The notes beneath the pieces were generated by a model, which saw only the letters and a program-made list of their open reading frames with translations, was not told the origin of the DNA and did not search any database. Below are positions 19,046 through 29,202 of a stretch of 64,000 nt of DNA, in pieces. Numbering within the stretch: position 1 is the stretch's first letter; each line of letters starts with the position of its first letter. The stretch is from Martensiomyces pterosporus (taxonomy: Eukaryota > Kickxellomycota > Kickxellomycetes > Kickxellales > Kickxellaceae): assembly GCA_025201845.1 (NCBI GenBank), contig MU603984.1, forward strand, positions 1 through 64,000. Reading direction: 5' to 3'. The translations under genes were made by a program, and so were the position numbers.

Positions 19046-21516
19046 GCAAAGAGAGTAAAGGATATATATAAAATGTGTGTGTGTTGGAAGGAGTGCTTTA
19101 GCTGATGTTCGCAGGAGCATACATAAATTACAATGAGACGATAGAAAATACAAAGCCAGGCTGTGCGAAAAGCAGAGCAAGAGAAAGTCAACTTGCCTGG
19201 CACTGAGCGTGGGTGCGGAGAAAGCATAGCTCCCCACGTGACGCAAGCCTTTGCTCTCTTTCGTCATAAATTGGCATGCTGTAAATTAACTAGAGGCTTT
19301 GCTGGGCACCAGCCAGCGCCAAATGACAGCCCCGCCTTAATCTTTTAGCCAGCTACGTCATCGACTAGCGACTGGTATCCGTGGGGCCTTGGTTCAGAGG
19401 CACAGGCCATCTCTGCTGCAGGCACACATCGGCAGAGTCTGCTAGAGTAGGACGTCTCTCAAAAAGACCGTCCTCCCTCCTGTGCAGCTATTTCTGGACA
19501 TGTGCTGAGAGTCACGTTGGCAGAGAGGCAGCCATTCTCACCGATCCTTCCTCTTTGGCACGTGAAACAGATGGCGTGGACGGAGAGTACCAAGCAAGCA
19601 TGCTGTCCGGCCCACACGGCACAGAGGGTCTATTATTGGAAGCATGTAGCATTCGACGCTTTCACGAGGAAAAGCAGCGCCAACGCTGTGGCCCACCGAC
19701 GAAAAGAGTACGGAGCTGTATGCACCGTGCTACCACAGCAGTGTGCACACTGGCAGAAGACGCCAAGCTGCCTTGGCGAGATACTGATGCTGGTGGTCCT
19801 TCCAATATGCGCTTTGGAGCGCAGAGATAATTAGCATAGACCGCGGAGTTTGGCGGCACAACACAAGGGGATACGGAGTGCTCCTTGACTTTTCCAGGCG
19901 GTTCGATCAGCAAGGCCGTTTGCGTGCAATTCCAGGTCGAGCTGCTCAGCCAACATCGAGGACGATTTGCGTTGAATGTGCGGTAGATACAGGGTGCGCC
20001 AGCCGCCCATTGGGAGAAAACAGATGCACCGCGCAATGGCCAGACAGGCAGCCTGTTTTCTTTCTCTGCAGACGAACGAACAACGAAGCTGGCCGGCTGC
20101 CTGTTGAGTATCAGGTGTGGCTGCAGAAGGGGGAAGCAAGAGGAAAGGGGAGACGTGTTTGACGGTAAGCTTGGTCAATGGCGCTCCCTGCCAGCACAAG
20201 CACATATGCAGCAGCACCACAGCAGCCTTTTTGGGAATGTCCACACACATGTCTTTGCGCCGAACCTCAAATACATCCTTCGTGCTGCAGCACTGCTCTT
20301 GCTCTTGTGGCTGCCGGCTCCAAGCCCTGCTCTTCCCCCTCAGCAGGGCCGGCAGAGCTGGCATCTTGCTTGCGCCCGCCTTCATACCAAGCGTAGGGCC
20401 AAAGGATCACCGCCCAGCAGCAAACACGCGAACTCGATGCGGGCGAACAAAAAACCTGGCAGTGCCTGGCGATCTGCACGCCCTATTCGCCAGCTCCTGC
20501 AGCCAGAAGGGAGAGATGGGCCACGCCCATCCCGCGCTATAAAGCAGTGGAGAAGCATAAACACACTGCTAGCAGTTTCCATTTCTGGGCGTCCACCCGC
20601 ACTCGCATCCTCGTCTATCCTTTTTGGCCACAGCCTCCCCTTGCCCCTTCCATCCCCGCGCCAGCCAAATCATATGGCGCTGCCTTTCCGCAAGCTCCAG
20701 CCCATCAATACGCTGTTGATAGCGCGCTGCCTCCGCTGAGTCTATGCTGCTCTTTCTTTCCCTCTATCTGCTTCTGCTGCTCACAGTATCAGGTTTTTTT
20801 TGTCTATTATTATTTCTGGCTCTTGTCCATCCACTCCCGCTTGTTTTGGCTGTCGATACTCTCCTTCGCCACAGTCAGCCCTTCTGTTGCCGCTGGCATA
20901 AAGAACCACAGCAAACAAACAAGGGCTCGCCTCTCTCACAATGTCCACTTCCATTCCACTCTAAGCCGTTATTCTTCACACAACCACATTACTCTTATTA
21001 TTTAGCCTACTATCTCTACTCGTACTCATAACACGCACGCTACCCAACCCGCCCTCTCTTCATCATCATTTTCATTAATATCCTCGCACCCGCATTGTTC
21101 TTCTAACCATCGCCACCCGCCCTTTCTCCTCACTCACCCTCTGTTGTTCTCAGAAGCGCTCATTTCTAGTCCGCCCCTACTTGATCGCAGCTACTGGGAG
21201 CAATACGCCCTTTCGCATTTTATTATTATCGTCGCATTATCCGCATCGCCATTAAGCACGCATACACCCAACCACCTATCCGCCACAGCTACTTCTTTCT
21301 CACCCCTCTCCCGAGGCTTGAATATCCTGGCGCACGATACACACTCGTAGCTGACCTTGCTTCTGACTCCAGCAAAGCAGGTTCTCTCATTCTTCAGCTG
21401 TCTGTGCAGAGCAAAAAAAGACAGCGTCCTTTCCTTTCTACTCTGTAGCATATATCCGCCCCTGGTCTGGGCCACTGCTAGCAGAAACAGCAAGCAGTCG
21501 CAAAAGCCAAAGGGAG
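19046..21516. promoter_or_regulatory. Intergenic region with TATA box and long pyrimidine-rich leader
   Basis: 2.47 kb without a credible gene. A TATAAA at 20538-20543 (plus strand, within GCGCTATAAAGCAG) is followed by ~950 bp of increasingly C/T-rich sequence (20560-21480) up to the next ATG, consistent with a long 5' leader for the plus-strand gene at 21517. Open frames here (for example 20104-20739) lack family-like sequence. Confidence 0.35.
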
Positions 21517-23904
21517 ATGTTGGGTATTGACCACCCGTCGAAACTGCAGCCACCCCAGCGCACAACCACACCGCTGTCCACAACAGACCGATCGTCCGCA
21601 CGACAGAGCTGGAGTAGCGACGAACGAGCCCACAGCAGCGCCGTGTCCATATCGAGCACCACTGGCAGTGGCGGCAATGGCAGCGGCGGCAATGGCAGTG
21701 GCAGCAGCGCTCATAGCAAGGAGCCAAAAAGCCTGTGGGGTAGGCTGCGTAGGCAGACCAGTAAGCTGCACATCGGCGGCCATTCCCACCACTTTAACCA
21801 CACCTCGGCCCCCTCCACTCCACGGATAAGCACTCCAGGCCCAAGCACTTCATCTGCCAGCCTGCCCCTGGCCGCTGGCCGCCAAGGATCCCCAAAGCCC
21901 CACGCCGATGCCTTGGCTCATGCCTCGAGTGGTGTCATGAAGTCTGGTACTTTGGCATCCAGTAGCGCATCCCTGTCGCTTCCCACTCCACGCTCCTCGA
22001 CTAGCGAGCCACCCAGCTCCAGAGGCAGCCATACACAGCACTCGTCGCTTGTTTTCAGCAGCAGCAGCCTCAATTTGCCCGCAGCGCCGGCAACAGATGC
22101 TGTTCCTGGAGCAACACGCCGCGGCACATCTAGCACCAACCACTTGGCTGAGAGCAAGCCGAGATCCAGCGCCCTGTTCTCTCACTCGCGCACCTTTCCC
22201 ACGCGCCCGCCGCTTGCTGACACAAAAACCCAGGCTAGTGTCACACGCACCTCTGTTGACGTATATAGAACCTCTGCTGGCGGCTACATCCACAACAAAC
22301 AGCATGCGACGCCCAGCTATAGCATGGATATCCCGCGGTCGAGAGCCAGCGCCGATGCCATGGAGTCGGACTATGTCAGTGCTGAGTCAATCAAGAGGTC
22401 GCTTAGTGGGTATACTGGCAACATGGATGTGAAGGGAAAGCCGCGGCTGCGCAGGCTGATGACCATGCCGCGGATTCACAAACACCCCAACCCCAAGGAC
22501 ATGATGGGCATGGTCACTGAGCCTCCTGGAATGGGCCTGGAGTGCATTGCCGAAGACGAGAGCGAGGAGTTCCAAGCAGACTCCGCACACAATGGCCAGA
22601 AGTCTCCTGTGTTTGCTGGCAACCTCGGTCCGCCAGAGGAGGCTGTGGAGTGCAACCCTCCACGCACATCTCTGTCCATGCGCAATCGCCCGGCAACAAG
22701 CAGCATGGCGACAAGGGCTTCGCCGCTGCCTGGACAAACGGCTGACGCAACTACAGGTAATATACCGGGCTCTTGGTGGGTTAGCTCAAAGAGGTTTTCG
22801 GAAAACAGCGGCACCACCGTGTCTAGCGGCGACACACTTGATGCATCCAACGAGCATGACGGTAAGGGCATCGAGAAGAGGCCCAGCACCCGCCCCTCGA
22901 CCAACCATGGCCCAAACGTAATCTACCATACCACCCAGTACCCGACCAAACCGCCCACCACGCGCCCGCCGCGCCTGTCATTCTCAAACGTCCCGCGTCC
23001 CGGCGCCATGTACGAGGAGTACACCAATATCATCCCGTCGCCGACAAAAGAGAACCCTCCCAAGCTCGCACCCATGGTCCACGGCCAGGCTGCAGCCGCC
23101 GACAAGGATTTGGCGATGGATCCTGCCGTGTATAGAAACACGTTCTTCAATGCGCGGCCGGCCAACGAGCAGACCAAAATCAAAGAGCAGATTCTGTCCA
23201 GTGCCAAGGGCAATGGAAGCGGCAGCAAGGCGCTGTATAGAGCTGCTTCGGACGATACGCTCAATGGGTCGTCGAACAAGCCCGAGGACAATGTAGCGGA
23301 GAATGGTCGGCACGTGCGGTTCACAGATGTATGCGATATCATCACCAATGGCATGTACTATGAGGCCGAGGCAGATGAACAGCCTGCCGAGATGAGTGCT
23401 GCTCATCAACCAGCAGCTGCCCAGATGTCGTTGGTGCCTGTGGCAAGCGGTGCTGCGGGAATCGCTGAGCAGCAGCCACATGTACTGCCTCCGGCAGTCA
23501 AGGTGGGGCCCGACCCTGCTGCTGCTGCTGCCCCTGCCACTACTAGCTATTTGGAACCAGAGTCGCCTGTTGTTACCAGCCCTGCATCTGCAGACACAAA
23601 CAACACCGTCACTCCACTGACAGCGACAGCCAATACAGATAACCATCCGCTCCAGCCGATCCCGGAAGAGGCAGCTTCCTCGGATGCTGCTGAGGAGATA
23701 AAGAGGCTGAACATGGAGCTGGAGGCACTGAAGCGCACGGTGCGCAGCCTCCAGTCTCACAACGACATGCTCACCGAGCTGGCAATGAGAGATCCGCTGG
23801 AGGACATACCCGAAGAGGCCAAGCTGCACATCCGTACCATTGAGCTGGAAAACACCTGGCTACGCAAGGAGCTCAGCCAGCTCAAACAAAGGGGCCATGT
23901 CTGA
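21517..23904 (+). CDS. Serine-rich protein with C-terminal coiled coil and RVxF-like motif
   Basis: 795 residues that I cannot assign to a family. Residues 1-600 are mostly disordered: SGGNGSGGNGSGSS repeats, Ser/Thr/Pro-rich blocks, and short conserved-looking islands (KPRLRRLMTMPRIHKHPNPK; PGAMYEEYTNIIPSPTKENP). At about 602-608, GRHVRFTDVCDI fits the RVxF docking motif for protein phosphatase 1 (Arg-x-Val-x-Phe). The last ~70 residues form a heptad-like coiled coil (EEIKRLNMELEALKRTVRSL; TIELENTWLRKELSQLKQ). The stop at 23904 is followed in another frame by ~40 open codons (SELLPYAKRLKENL...). A phosphatase-regulated scaffold is a guess only. Long leader upstream. Confidence 0.75.
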   Translation: MLGIDHPSKLQPPQRTTTPLSTTDRSSARQSWSSDERAHSSAVSISSTTGSGGNGSGGNGSGSSAHSKEPKSLWGRLRRQTSKLHIGGHSHHFNHTSAPSTPRISTPGPSTSSASLPLAAGRQGSPKPHADALAHASSGVMKSGTLASSSASLSLPTPRSSTSEPPSSRGSHTQHSSLVFSSSSLNLPAAPATDAVPGATRRGTSSTNHLAESKPRSSALFSHSRTFPTRPPLADTKTQASVTRTSVDVYRTSAGGYIHNKQHATPSYSMDIPRSRASADAMESDYVSAESIKRSLSGYTGNMDVKGKPRLRRLMTMPRIHKHPNPKDMMGMVTEPPGMGLECIAEDESEEFQADSAHNGQKSPVFAGNLGPPEEAVECNPPRTSLSMRNRPATSSMATRASPLPGQTADATTGNIPGSWWVSSKRFSENSGTTVSSGDTLDASNEHDGKGIEKRPSTRPSTNHGPNVIYHTTQYPTKPPTTRPPRLSFSNVPRPGAMYEEYTNIIPSPTKENPPKLAPMVHGQAAAADKDLAMDPAVYRNTFFNARPANEQTKIKEQILSSAKGNGSGSKALYRAASDDTLNGSSNKPEDNVAENGRHVRFTDVCDIITNGMYYEAEADEQPAEMSAAHQPAAAQMSLVPVASGAAGIAEQQPHVLPPAVKVGPDPAAAAAPATTSYLEPESPVVTSPASADTNNTVTPLTATANTDNHPLQPIPEEAASSDAAEEIKRLNMELEALKRTVRSLQSHNDMLTELAMRDPLEDIPEEAKLHIRTIELENTWLRKELSQLKQRGHV

Positions 23905-24300
23905 GCTGCTGCCCTACGCAAAACGCCTAAAGGAAAACCTCACTGCCATTGATGTATCGCAGCGTCTAAGTGACTTTGGGTCAGCCAAGGCCAGCCTGTC
24001 TCCAGCTCCTCGCTCTGTAATCGCTTAAACAGCCTCCTCACCCCCAAAACAAAACCCCTCACCCCTCTTCTCCAATCCGTGCTCTCCTCCCTTTCTAGCA
24101 TTATTTTCCTCCCTCCTACTTCCCTTTCCTTCCTCCTACTTCCCTTTCCATCCCGCCCCTCATTACTCTCTTTCTGCAAACTCTCACACTGTCTCTGCTG
24201 TTCCATTTTCGCTGTTGTTGCCACTGTCGTTGCTGTCTTCAGTCAGTGCAAATAGACCAAATTTGCTAGTAATCACGCCCGAGTTCTTAGACAGAAAAAA

Positions 24301-25551
24301 ATGCAAGCAGACAACCGAGCAGAGAAGCAAGAGGTACAGCGAGTGATGTGGTCGCCGTATCCCGACCACTACCTGACCCTCTGGGCCCTCCCGCCACCGC
24401 CAGCAGCTGCCGAAGACAGCAGCAGGCCTACGCACTTGGACACCCGGCACATATGGACTGAGAAACAAAAGCGGCGGCATCAGTGGTGGCAAATATCGCG
24501 CGACTTCAAGCTCACAACCGCAACTGCCAGTCCTTCCTCTTCTTCGGAAAGCAGCAGCCGTTCTGGTAGCGAGGACGAGAGAAGAGATGCAGAGAAGAAC
24601 AGAGGCAAGACAACAGAGATTCTAGCTACGCACCGCTTGAACTTCGGCAACCAGTCGATCCGCCGCTTGACCATCCCATCAACGTCTGTCCAGTACCTGG
24701 GCAGTCTGGTCGAGCTGCGCATGCCACAGAACAAGCTGACCAGCTTGCCCCGTTCGCTGTTTAAGCTCCAGCAGCTGGAGATTCTGAATGTGGAGAACAA
24801 CCTTTTGGACGAGGAGGGTGTTCCTGACCACTTGTGGCGCGGAATGGTCCATTTGCGCGTCCTGTTCCTTGCAGGCAACCTGTTTCGCCGCCTGCCACCC
24901 TCACTGGGCCATGTTCCAAGGCTGTTTTACTTGGATGTGTCCGACAACCCTCGGCTGGGCCACCTTCCTGTCGAATTGCTGATGGCTCCAGCCATTGGCA
25001 CACTGGCGGCGAATAGGTGCTCATCCGGGATCATGGATAGGCTGTGCCAGGAGAATGGTTTGATGGATGCTGGTGTGGAGTTGGCAGAGCCATTGCCGAG
25101 CTTCTTGCCCCTGGTGGACACCCTGCCCTTGAGCCAGCACGGCAGATCTGTGCGTGTGCCGGCGTTGGCCGATATTTGCATCAGGCAGATCCACACGGCC
25201 ATATCGCCATTCACCGACGAGAACGGAAGCCAGGCAGCAGCAAGCACGAGTGGACGCGCTGCAGAGAAGCAGCGGCATGATGGAGGTGGCAGGCACTTGT
25301 TCGCGGCATGCGAAGAGATGAGGAGAAACCCGGGCGATTACGTCGTATCTGGTGTCTTGCTCAAGCCGTTGGACTCGGCTGGCGACTTGTGTGCGTGTTC
25401 TGTGTGCGGCGAACCCGTGTTTTACCCATCGTTTGGCATCGTCAAAGCTGTGGACCACTGGGCACTGCCGTTTAGCTGGCAGTGCTGCTCCGCGAAGTGT
25501 CGGGATACGGCTGCTGATATGGTCGTTCAGAAGAAGCCAGACTACATATGA
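24301..25551 (+). CDS. Leucine-rich-repeat protein with C-terminal Cys cluster
   Basis: 416 residues. The N-terminal 115 residues are charged and Ser-rich. About five LRRs follow at residues ~118-235 (LVELRMPQNKLTSLPRSLFK; LEILNVENNLLDEEGVP; LRVLFLAGNLFRRLPPSL; LFYLDVSDNPRLGHLPVEL), then a helical region with LADICIRQI. The C-terminus carries CACSVCGEPVF and, 35 residues later, CCSAKC, a plausible zinc-binding pair. A fungal LRR protein of this layout is likely; no named orthologue recognised. The start ATG follows AAAAAA. The 396-bp spacer before it (23905-24300) is pyrimidine-rich with a doubled CTCCTACTTCCCTTTCC segment near 24110-24150. Confidence 0.75.
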   Translation: MQADNRAEKQEVQRVMWSPYPDHYLTLWALPPPPAAAEDSSRPTHLDTRHIWTEKQKRRHQWWQISRDFKLTTATASPSSSSESSSRSGSEDERRDAEKNRGKTTEILATHRLNFGNQSIRRLTIPSTSVQYLGSLVELRMPQNKLTSLPRSLFKLQQLEILNVENNLLDEEGVPDHLWRGMVHLRVLFLAGNLFRRLPPSLGHVPRLFYLDVSDNPRLGHLPVELLMAPAIGTLAANRCSSGIMDRLCQENGLMDAGVELAEPLPSFLPLVDTLPLSQHGRSVRVPALADICIRQIHTAISPFTDENGSQAAASTSGRAAEKQRHDGGGRHLFAACEEMRRNPGDYVVSGVLLKPLDSAGDLCACSVCGEPVFYPSFGIVKAVDHWALPFSWQCCSAKCRDTAADMVVQKKPDYI

Positions 25552-25748
25552 AGGTGCGATATCGCAGAAATACTCTCCTGAGGCAATGGCTATGTCTACG
25601 CGGCCACTTTTTAATTTCATTGTTGTATAATATCAATTGAGTCTATGTATTGCTGCTGAAACGCTGGAGTAGCACGGAGAGCGATAGACGATGGCACAAC
25701 TGGGTGGGTATCAAAAGCAGGTGACTGAAGCAAAGGGCGTCATGAGAG

Positions 25749-26960
25749 CTATATGAACGTGGGCGTCCTATTGTGGAACATTTCAAACACCGCATTCTGC
25801 AAATGGGTGACCAGGGGGCACGATCCAAACTCGATTTTCGTGCTTCTCCGATCCGTCAAATGCATGGTATCGATCGGGAGCACCTGGTACGTGGTGTTGA
25901 CAATAAACGCGCCGCTCCACTTGCCGCTCATTGCGTCATTCAGGTTAGGAGCAGCAAACGAAACCTGGATCCCATCGCGCTTGCATATCTTCCACACCAT
26001 ATCCAGCATAGCTCCTTGGTGGATGGTAGCTAGCGGAGCGCAGATCAGGTGGTAGTTCTCGAACTTTGTCCTGGCGAAGCTGTCGCCTATCACGCTGCTG
26101 CCTCGCTTTCCTACCTCCATCTGCCGGCCACCACTGCTATGTGCGAGCGGCGACGGGGGCATGTATTTGGTTGCGAAGAAATTGGACAGCAGCCCCTCGC
26201 TGAGCCTCTGCGTCTCCGGGTGCAGAAGGATGACGTCGGAGATCGGCGGCGTTATCAGCTTCGTAAGCCCCAGTGGGTCGTTTGACAGCTGGACGTCGCG
26301 CAGGAACGATTCAGGCCGCAGCCCCTTGCACACACGCACCTGGCACGTGCCCATGCTGGAGAACGGAAACGCACACAGCGTCAGCGTAAACGAAAACGGG
26401 CGAACAGATATCTGCGCCGTCACAAACACCTCGTCGGTGAGCATTGAGGGGTCTGCATGCTTGTGGGAGCAGGCACTCCGGTAGGCCTCCAGCCCTCTTG
26501 CGTAGAGGAGCTTGACGCGGGGCGACCAGAAGCCTACGTCGCTGTATTTCTCCAGTTCGCCGCCGCCGTGGTATGCGATGTTCTGGGCCATGTGTGTGGC
26601 TGCTACGTGCAGGCAGCCGGCGAACTGGTTGAAGGGGAACACGCCTTTGTTCTCGATCGTGCGACCACACACTTGGTACAGCTGCCGGCCGTCGCTGATC
26701 GATGGCCGCTGCTGCATCTCGTAGGCGACCATCTCATTGAAAATGATCGTTCGCTTGACGGTGCTCCCGCCCTCGTTGGTTATCGGCATCTGGTGGATGG
26801 ATGGCACATCCTCGATACGAATTGTGCCCTCAAGGTCGTCCTCGTTCTCTACAGTCACCACCACCGCCTTGGAGCTGAATTGCACGGTGGGCAGCTCGCC
26901 GTATCTGAACACAGTTGTGGGTACTGGTGCGGCTTCCTGGCTGCTGTCAGAGAGCATCAT
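25749..26960 (-). CDS. Class-IV aminotransferase-fold paralogue lacking the PLP lysine
   Basis: 403 residues from the first Met of MMLSDSSQEA. The C-terminal half matches its downstream neighbour and the class-IV (BCAT/DAAT/ADC-lyase) fold: ITPPISDVILLHPE, EGLLSNFFATKYMPP, LICAPLATIHQGAMLDMVWK, ICKRDGIQV and GKWSGAFIVNTTYQVLPI. Aligned on LITPPISDV against LIVPPINEV of the neighbour, the lysine that precedes NLQWV there is Arg here (RDVQL), so the Schiff-base lysine seems lost. The N-terminal part is also divergent (FNEMVAYEMQQRPSISDGRQ). Likely a non-catalytic or altered-function paralogue. An upstream 48-codon extension is not favoured. Confidence 0.75.
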   Translation of the reverse strand: MMLSDSSQEAAPVPTTVFRYGELPTVQFSSKAVVVTVENEDDLEGTIRIEDVPSIHQMPITNEGGSTVKRTIIFNEMVAYEMQQRPSISDGRQLYQVCGRTIENKGVFPFNQFAGCLHVAATHMAQNIAYHGGGELEKYSDVGFWSPRVKLLYARGLEAYRSACSHKHADPSMLTDEVFVTAQISVRPFSFTLTLCAFPFSSMGTCQVRVCKGLRPESFLRDVQLSNDPLGLTKLITPPISDVILLHPETQRLSEGLLSNFFATKYMPPSPLAHSSGGRQMEVGKRGSSVIGDSFARTKFENYHLICAPLATIHQGAMLDMVWKICKRDGIQVSFAAPNLNDAMSGKWSGAFIVNTTYQVLPIDTMHLTDRRSTKIEFGSCPLVTHLQNAVFEMFHNRTPTFI

Positions 26961-27462
26961 TGGCACTACGGATTGTACTTGTACGGAGAATACAGAGGGG
27001 TGGTAAGGAAGTGGTAAGGAAACGGCTAGTTTGTTGGTACAGGGCAAGGATGTGGAGGAGGAAAAAGAACGCAAAGGGAGGAAAACAACTATCGAGAACC
27101 ACAAGCGGGAATGCAGCAGAAGGGAAGAGAGATAATAAAAAGACCGATATGCCGCCCTTCTCTTTCAAGAAACCACTTTAGGCGGCCTTTTTGAACACCC
27201 GCTGGATACAAATATAGCAGCGTCGGAAAGAGAAAGCATGGTGCCCTGCTTGTTTCTTGCTCCATACCAACCGTTTTCCCGTTGATTCACATTAGATGCT
27301 TGGGAGCAGCAGGCAAAAGCAGGTTTATTTTGCTGAGGAATTTAAAAATAACACACTCCGCCATGTAATGTGTATGCATGAATGAATAGTAAGCCATCTG
27401 GGGAGCATCCTGCACACCATGCATGACCAGAAACCTAAAAATAGCGGCTAGAAAGGCAGGTC

Positions 27463-28452
27463 TCATATTTCCGTTGACTGCTGGCTTGCCAGCTTCAGCA
27501 CGCTCAGTCTCAGGTGCTCAACCAGCGGATCTCTTGCGTCCAACCGCAGCGGCGTGCTGTCCTCGTCATCCCTGTAGATAATGGCAGATACGGGGAGCAC
27601 CATGCGAGATGTTGACGAGATAAAGGCGCCACTCCAACGCTCCAGATCCACCACTGGCTCATTGACAACCTCAATACCATCGCGCTCACAGATCTGCAGG
27701 ACGCTCTTCATCACTGTGCCCAGGAGGACGCTGTCGAGCGGTGCTGAAACTAGTTGGTAGTTGAGATACTCAGGCTGCTTGTCGGTGGACACGCGGCGCG
27801 TGGCAAAAAAGTTGGACGAGAGGCCTTCGAAGAACCTCTGCTCCCCACCACCACTGCCCTCGACCAAAACAACCTCGTTGATGGGCGGCACGATGAGGGA
27901 CTCCAGGCTCTCGCGCTCATGCACCCATTGCAGGTTCTTTGTCTCGGGGTTCTCACGCCTGCCTGGGGCAAACCGCACCCAGCAGTGGCCCTCCTTGGGA
28001 CTCATCAGTTGGGTGATTTGGAGTGAAATTCCCAAAGAACCCACGAGGATGGTGATCTTGCTATCGCCCTCACACTTGTACCTGCACAGCCCCTCGCGTA
28101 TCAGGGGGACCAGAAGCTTGCGCCAGCGCTCAGGGTCCTCATGCCTTTCGCCGGTGGATCCAGAGGATGCCAGCACGTTGAGGGAGTTGCTGATCCGCTG
28201 CAGGTGGTCGTCGAAGAGGAAGAGCCGCCGTCCACCACATACTGTTCGCATTCCAGTGTACACGCCCTCTCCACCAGAGAGCATAAACTCCCGTGGCGAC
28301 ATGTCGCTCTCATGCTCCTTGACCTGCTTAGTCATGAAGTCGTAGTCGATGATCAGGGACTTGGCGTGGTGACGGTGGCCCATGTTTCGTGCAGCTCCTG
28401 CTACCTTTCTCAGTGCTCCTGCTCTCTGGGTGCCGCGCAGTGGCAGATGCAT
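27463..28452 (-). CDS. Class-IV aminotransferase (D-amino-acid aminotransferase-like)
   Basis: 329 residues if started at MHLPLRG; MGHRHH 24 codons later is an alternative. It has the complete class-IV pattern: GGEGVYTGMRTVCGGRRLFL followed by DDHLQRISNSL; the probable PLP-lysine segment NPETKNLQWVHERE; VVLVEG then EGLSSNFFATRRV; GTVMKSVLQICERDGIEV; and RWSGAFISSTSRMVLPV. The wider family contains branched-chain and D-amino-acid aminotransferases and 4-amino-4-deoxychorismate lyase; the exact substrate cannot be read from sequence. The TKNLQWV lysine matches the position of IKSLNLL in D-amino-acid aminotransferases. Tandem with the Lys-less paralogue, same strand, 502 bp apart; the spacer shows nothing clear. 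Confidence 0.8.
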   Translation of the reverse strand: MHLPLRGTQRAGALRKVAGAARNMGHRHHAKSLIIDYDFMTKQVKEHESDMSPREFMLSGGEGVYTGMRTVCGGRRLFLFDDHLQRISNSLNVLASSGSTGERHEDPERWRKLLVPLIREGLCRYKCEGDSKITILVGSLGISLQITQLMSPKEGHCWVRFAPGRRENPETKNLQWVHERESLESLIVPPINEVVLVEGSGGGEQRFFEGLSSNFFATRRVSTDKQPEYLNYQLVSAPLDSVLLGTVMKSVLQICERDGIEVVNEPVVDLERWSGAFISSTSRMVLPVSAIIYRDDEDSTPLRLDARDPLVEHLRLSVLKLASQQSTEI

Positions 28453-28525
28453 GGAACAGACAATTAGAGAGATGGCGGTATCAGAAATGTATAATGATAT
28501 GGATATTATAGAAGAGGTTGTGTGA

Positions 28526-29192
28526 GAGCAACAAAGAGCCATACAGCAGTGGTCATGCTGCCTGCCAGGCTTTGTGCATGACTCACCAGTGCCACACCTG
28601 ATCGATATCAGCCGAAACCTTTATGGCATGTATCAGCACATCAGCCTGCTGGCTGCCAAGATGCGTTTCCAGCGTTTAGCCCAGAAGAGCAGAAAACACT
28701 ATCAGGACTTGCTATGTGGTTAGGGCATAGATAGACAGGACGAGAAAGGAATGGAAATATGCGCAAAAAAAGTAGTGATAGTAATAATGGCAGGCGAGTG
28801 GAAAAATTACCAAAGTGAAAGCGAGAGTGTGAGACAAAATATGGTGGGTGGACACCCGATGCTGCGTCTACTCCTTTCTACCGAGCATGTGGTTTATAGT
28901 GACCATGAACGACGACCGACGGCCTTTCCTGCCTGATTTGAGCCTGTTCAGGTGGTAGTCGATTGAGTCTGTATCAGCACCAGTGGCCCTCTTCTCCGCT
29001 GGCCGCCTGGCTCTATCAATACCTGCGCCCTGAGGGGGCATCTTGGGCAACGGTGGCGACTGGACTGCAGAATCGTCGTCACCATCCGACACATTCGCAT
29101 CGGCAGCCCTAGCAGCTGTGCTTCTTCCGATACCCGATGTAAACTCGCGTGGTGGCGGAGGGGGCATACCCGATGCGTTTTCTGTGCCTCGG
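28526..29192. repeat. Contig-end copy A of a 667-bp duplicated segment
   Basis: Bases 28526-29192 match 29203-29869 base for base at an offset of 677 except A29021/G29698 and A29132/G29809. Copy A holds 3' flank plus the last ~108 codons (28868-29192, minus) of the serine-rich gene, cut off at the gap. It begins exactly where the right contig begins and ends exactly where the left contig ends, which is what an unmerged contig overlap looks like. Both differences are synonymous. Confidence 0.95.
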
Positions 29193-29202
29193 NNNNNNNN
29201 NN
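29193..29202. other. Assembly gap (10 N)
   Basis: Ten N between copies A and B. The true gap is probably negative (overlap of 667 bp), so no sequence need be missing. Confidence 0.97.

Noticed and set aside
20104..20739. 211-codon frame with a short hydrophobic run upstream of the serine-rich gene
   Set aside because: Composition drifts with local C/T richness, overlaps a TATA box and likely leader, no family-like segment.
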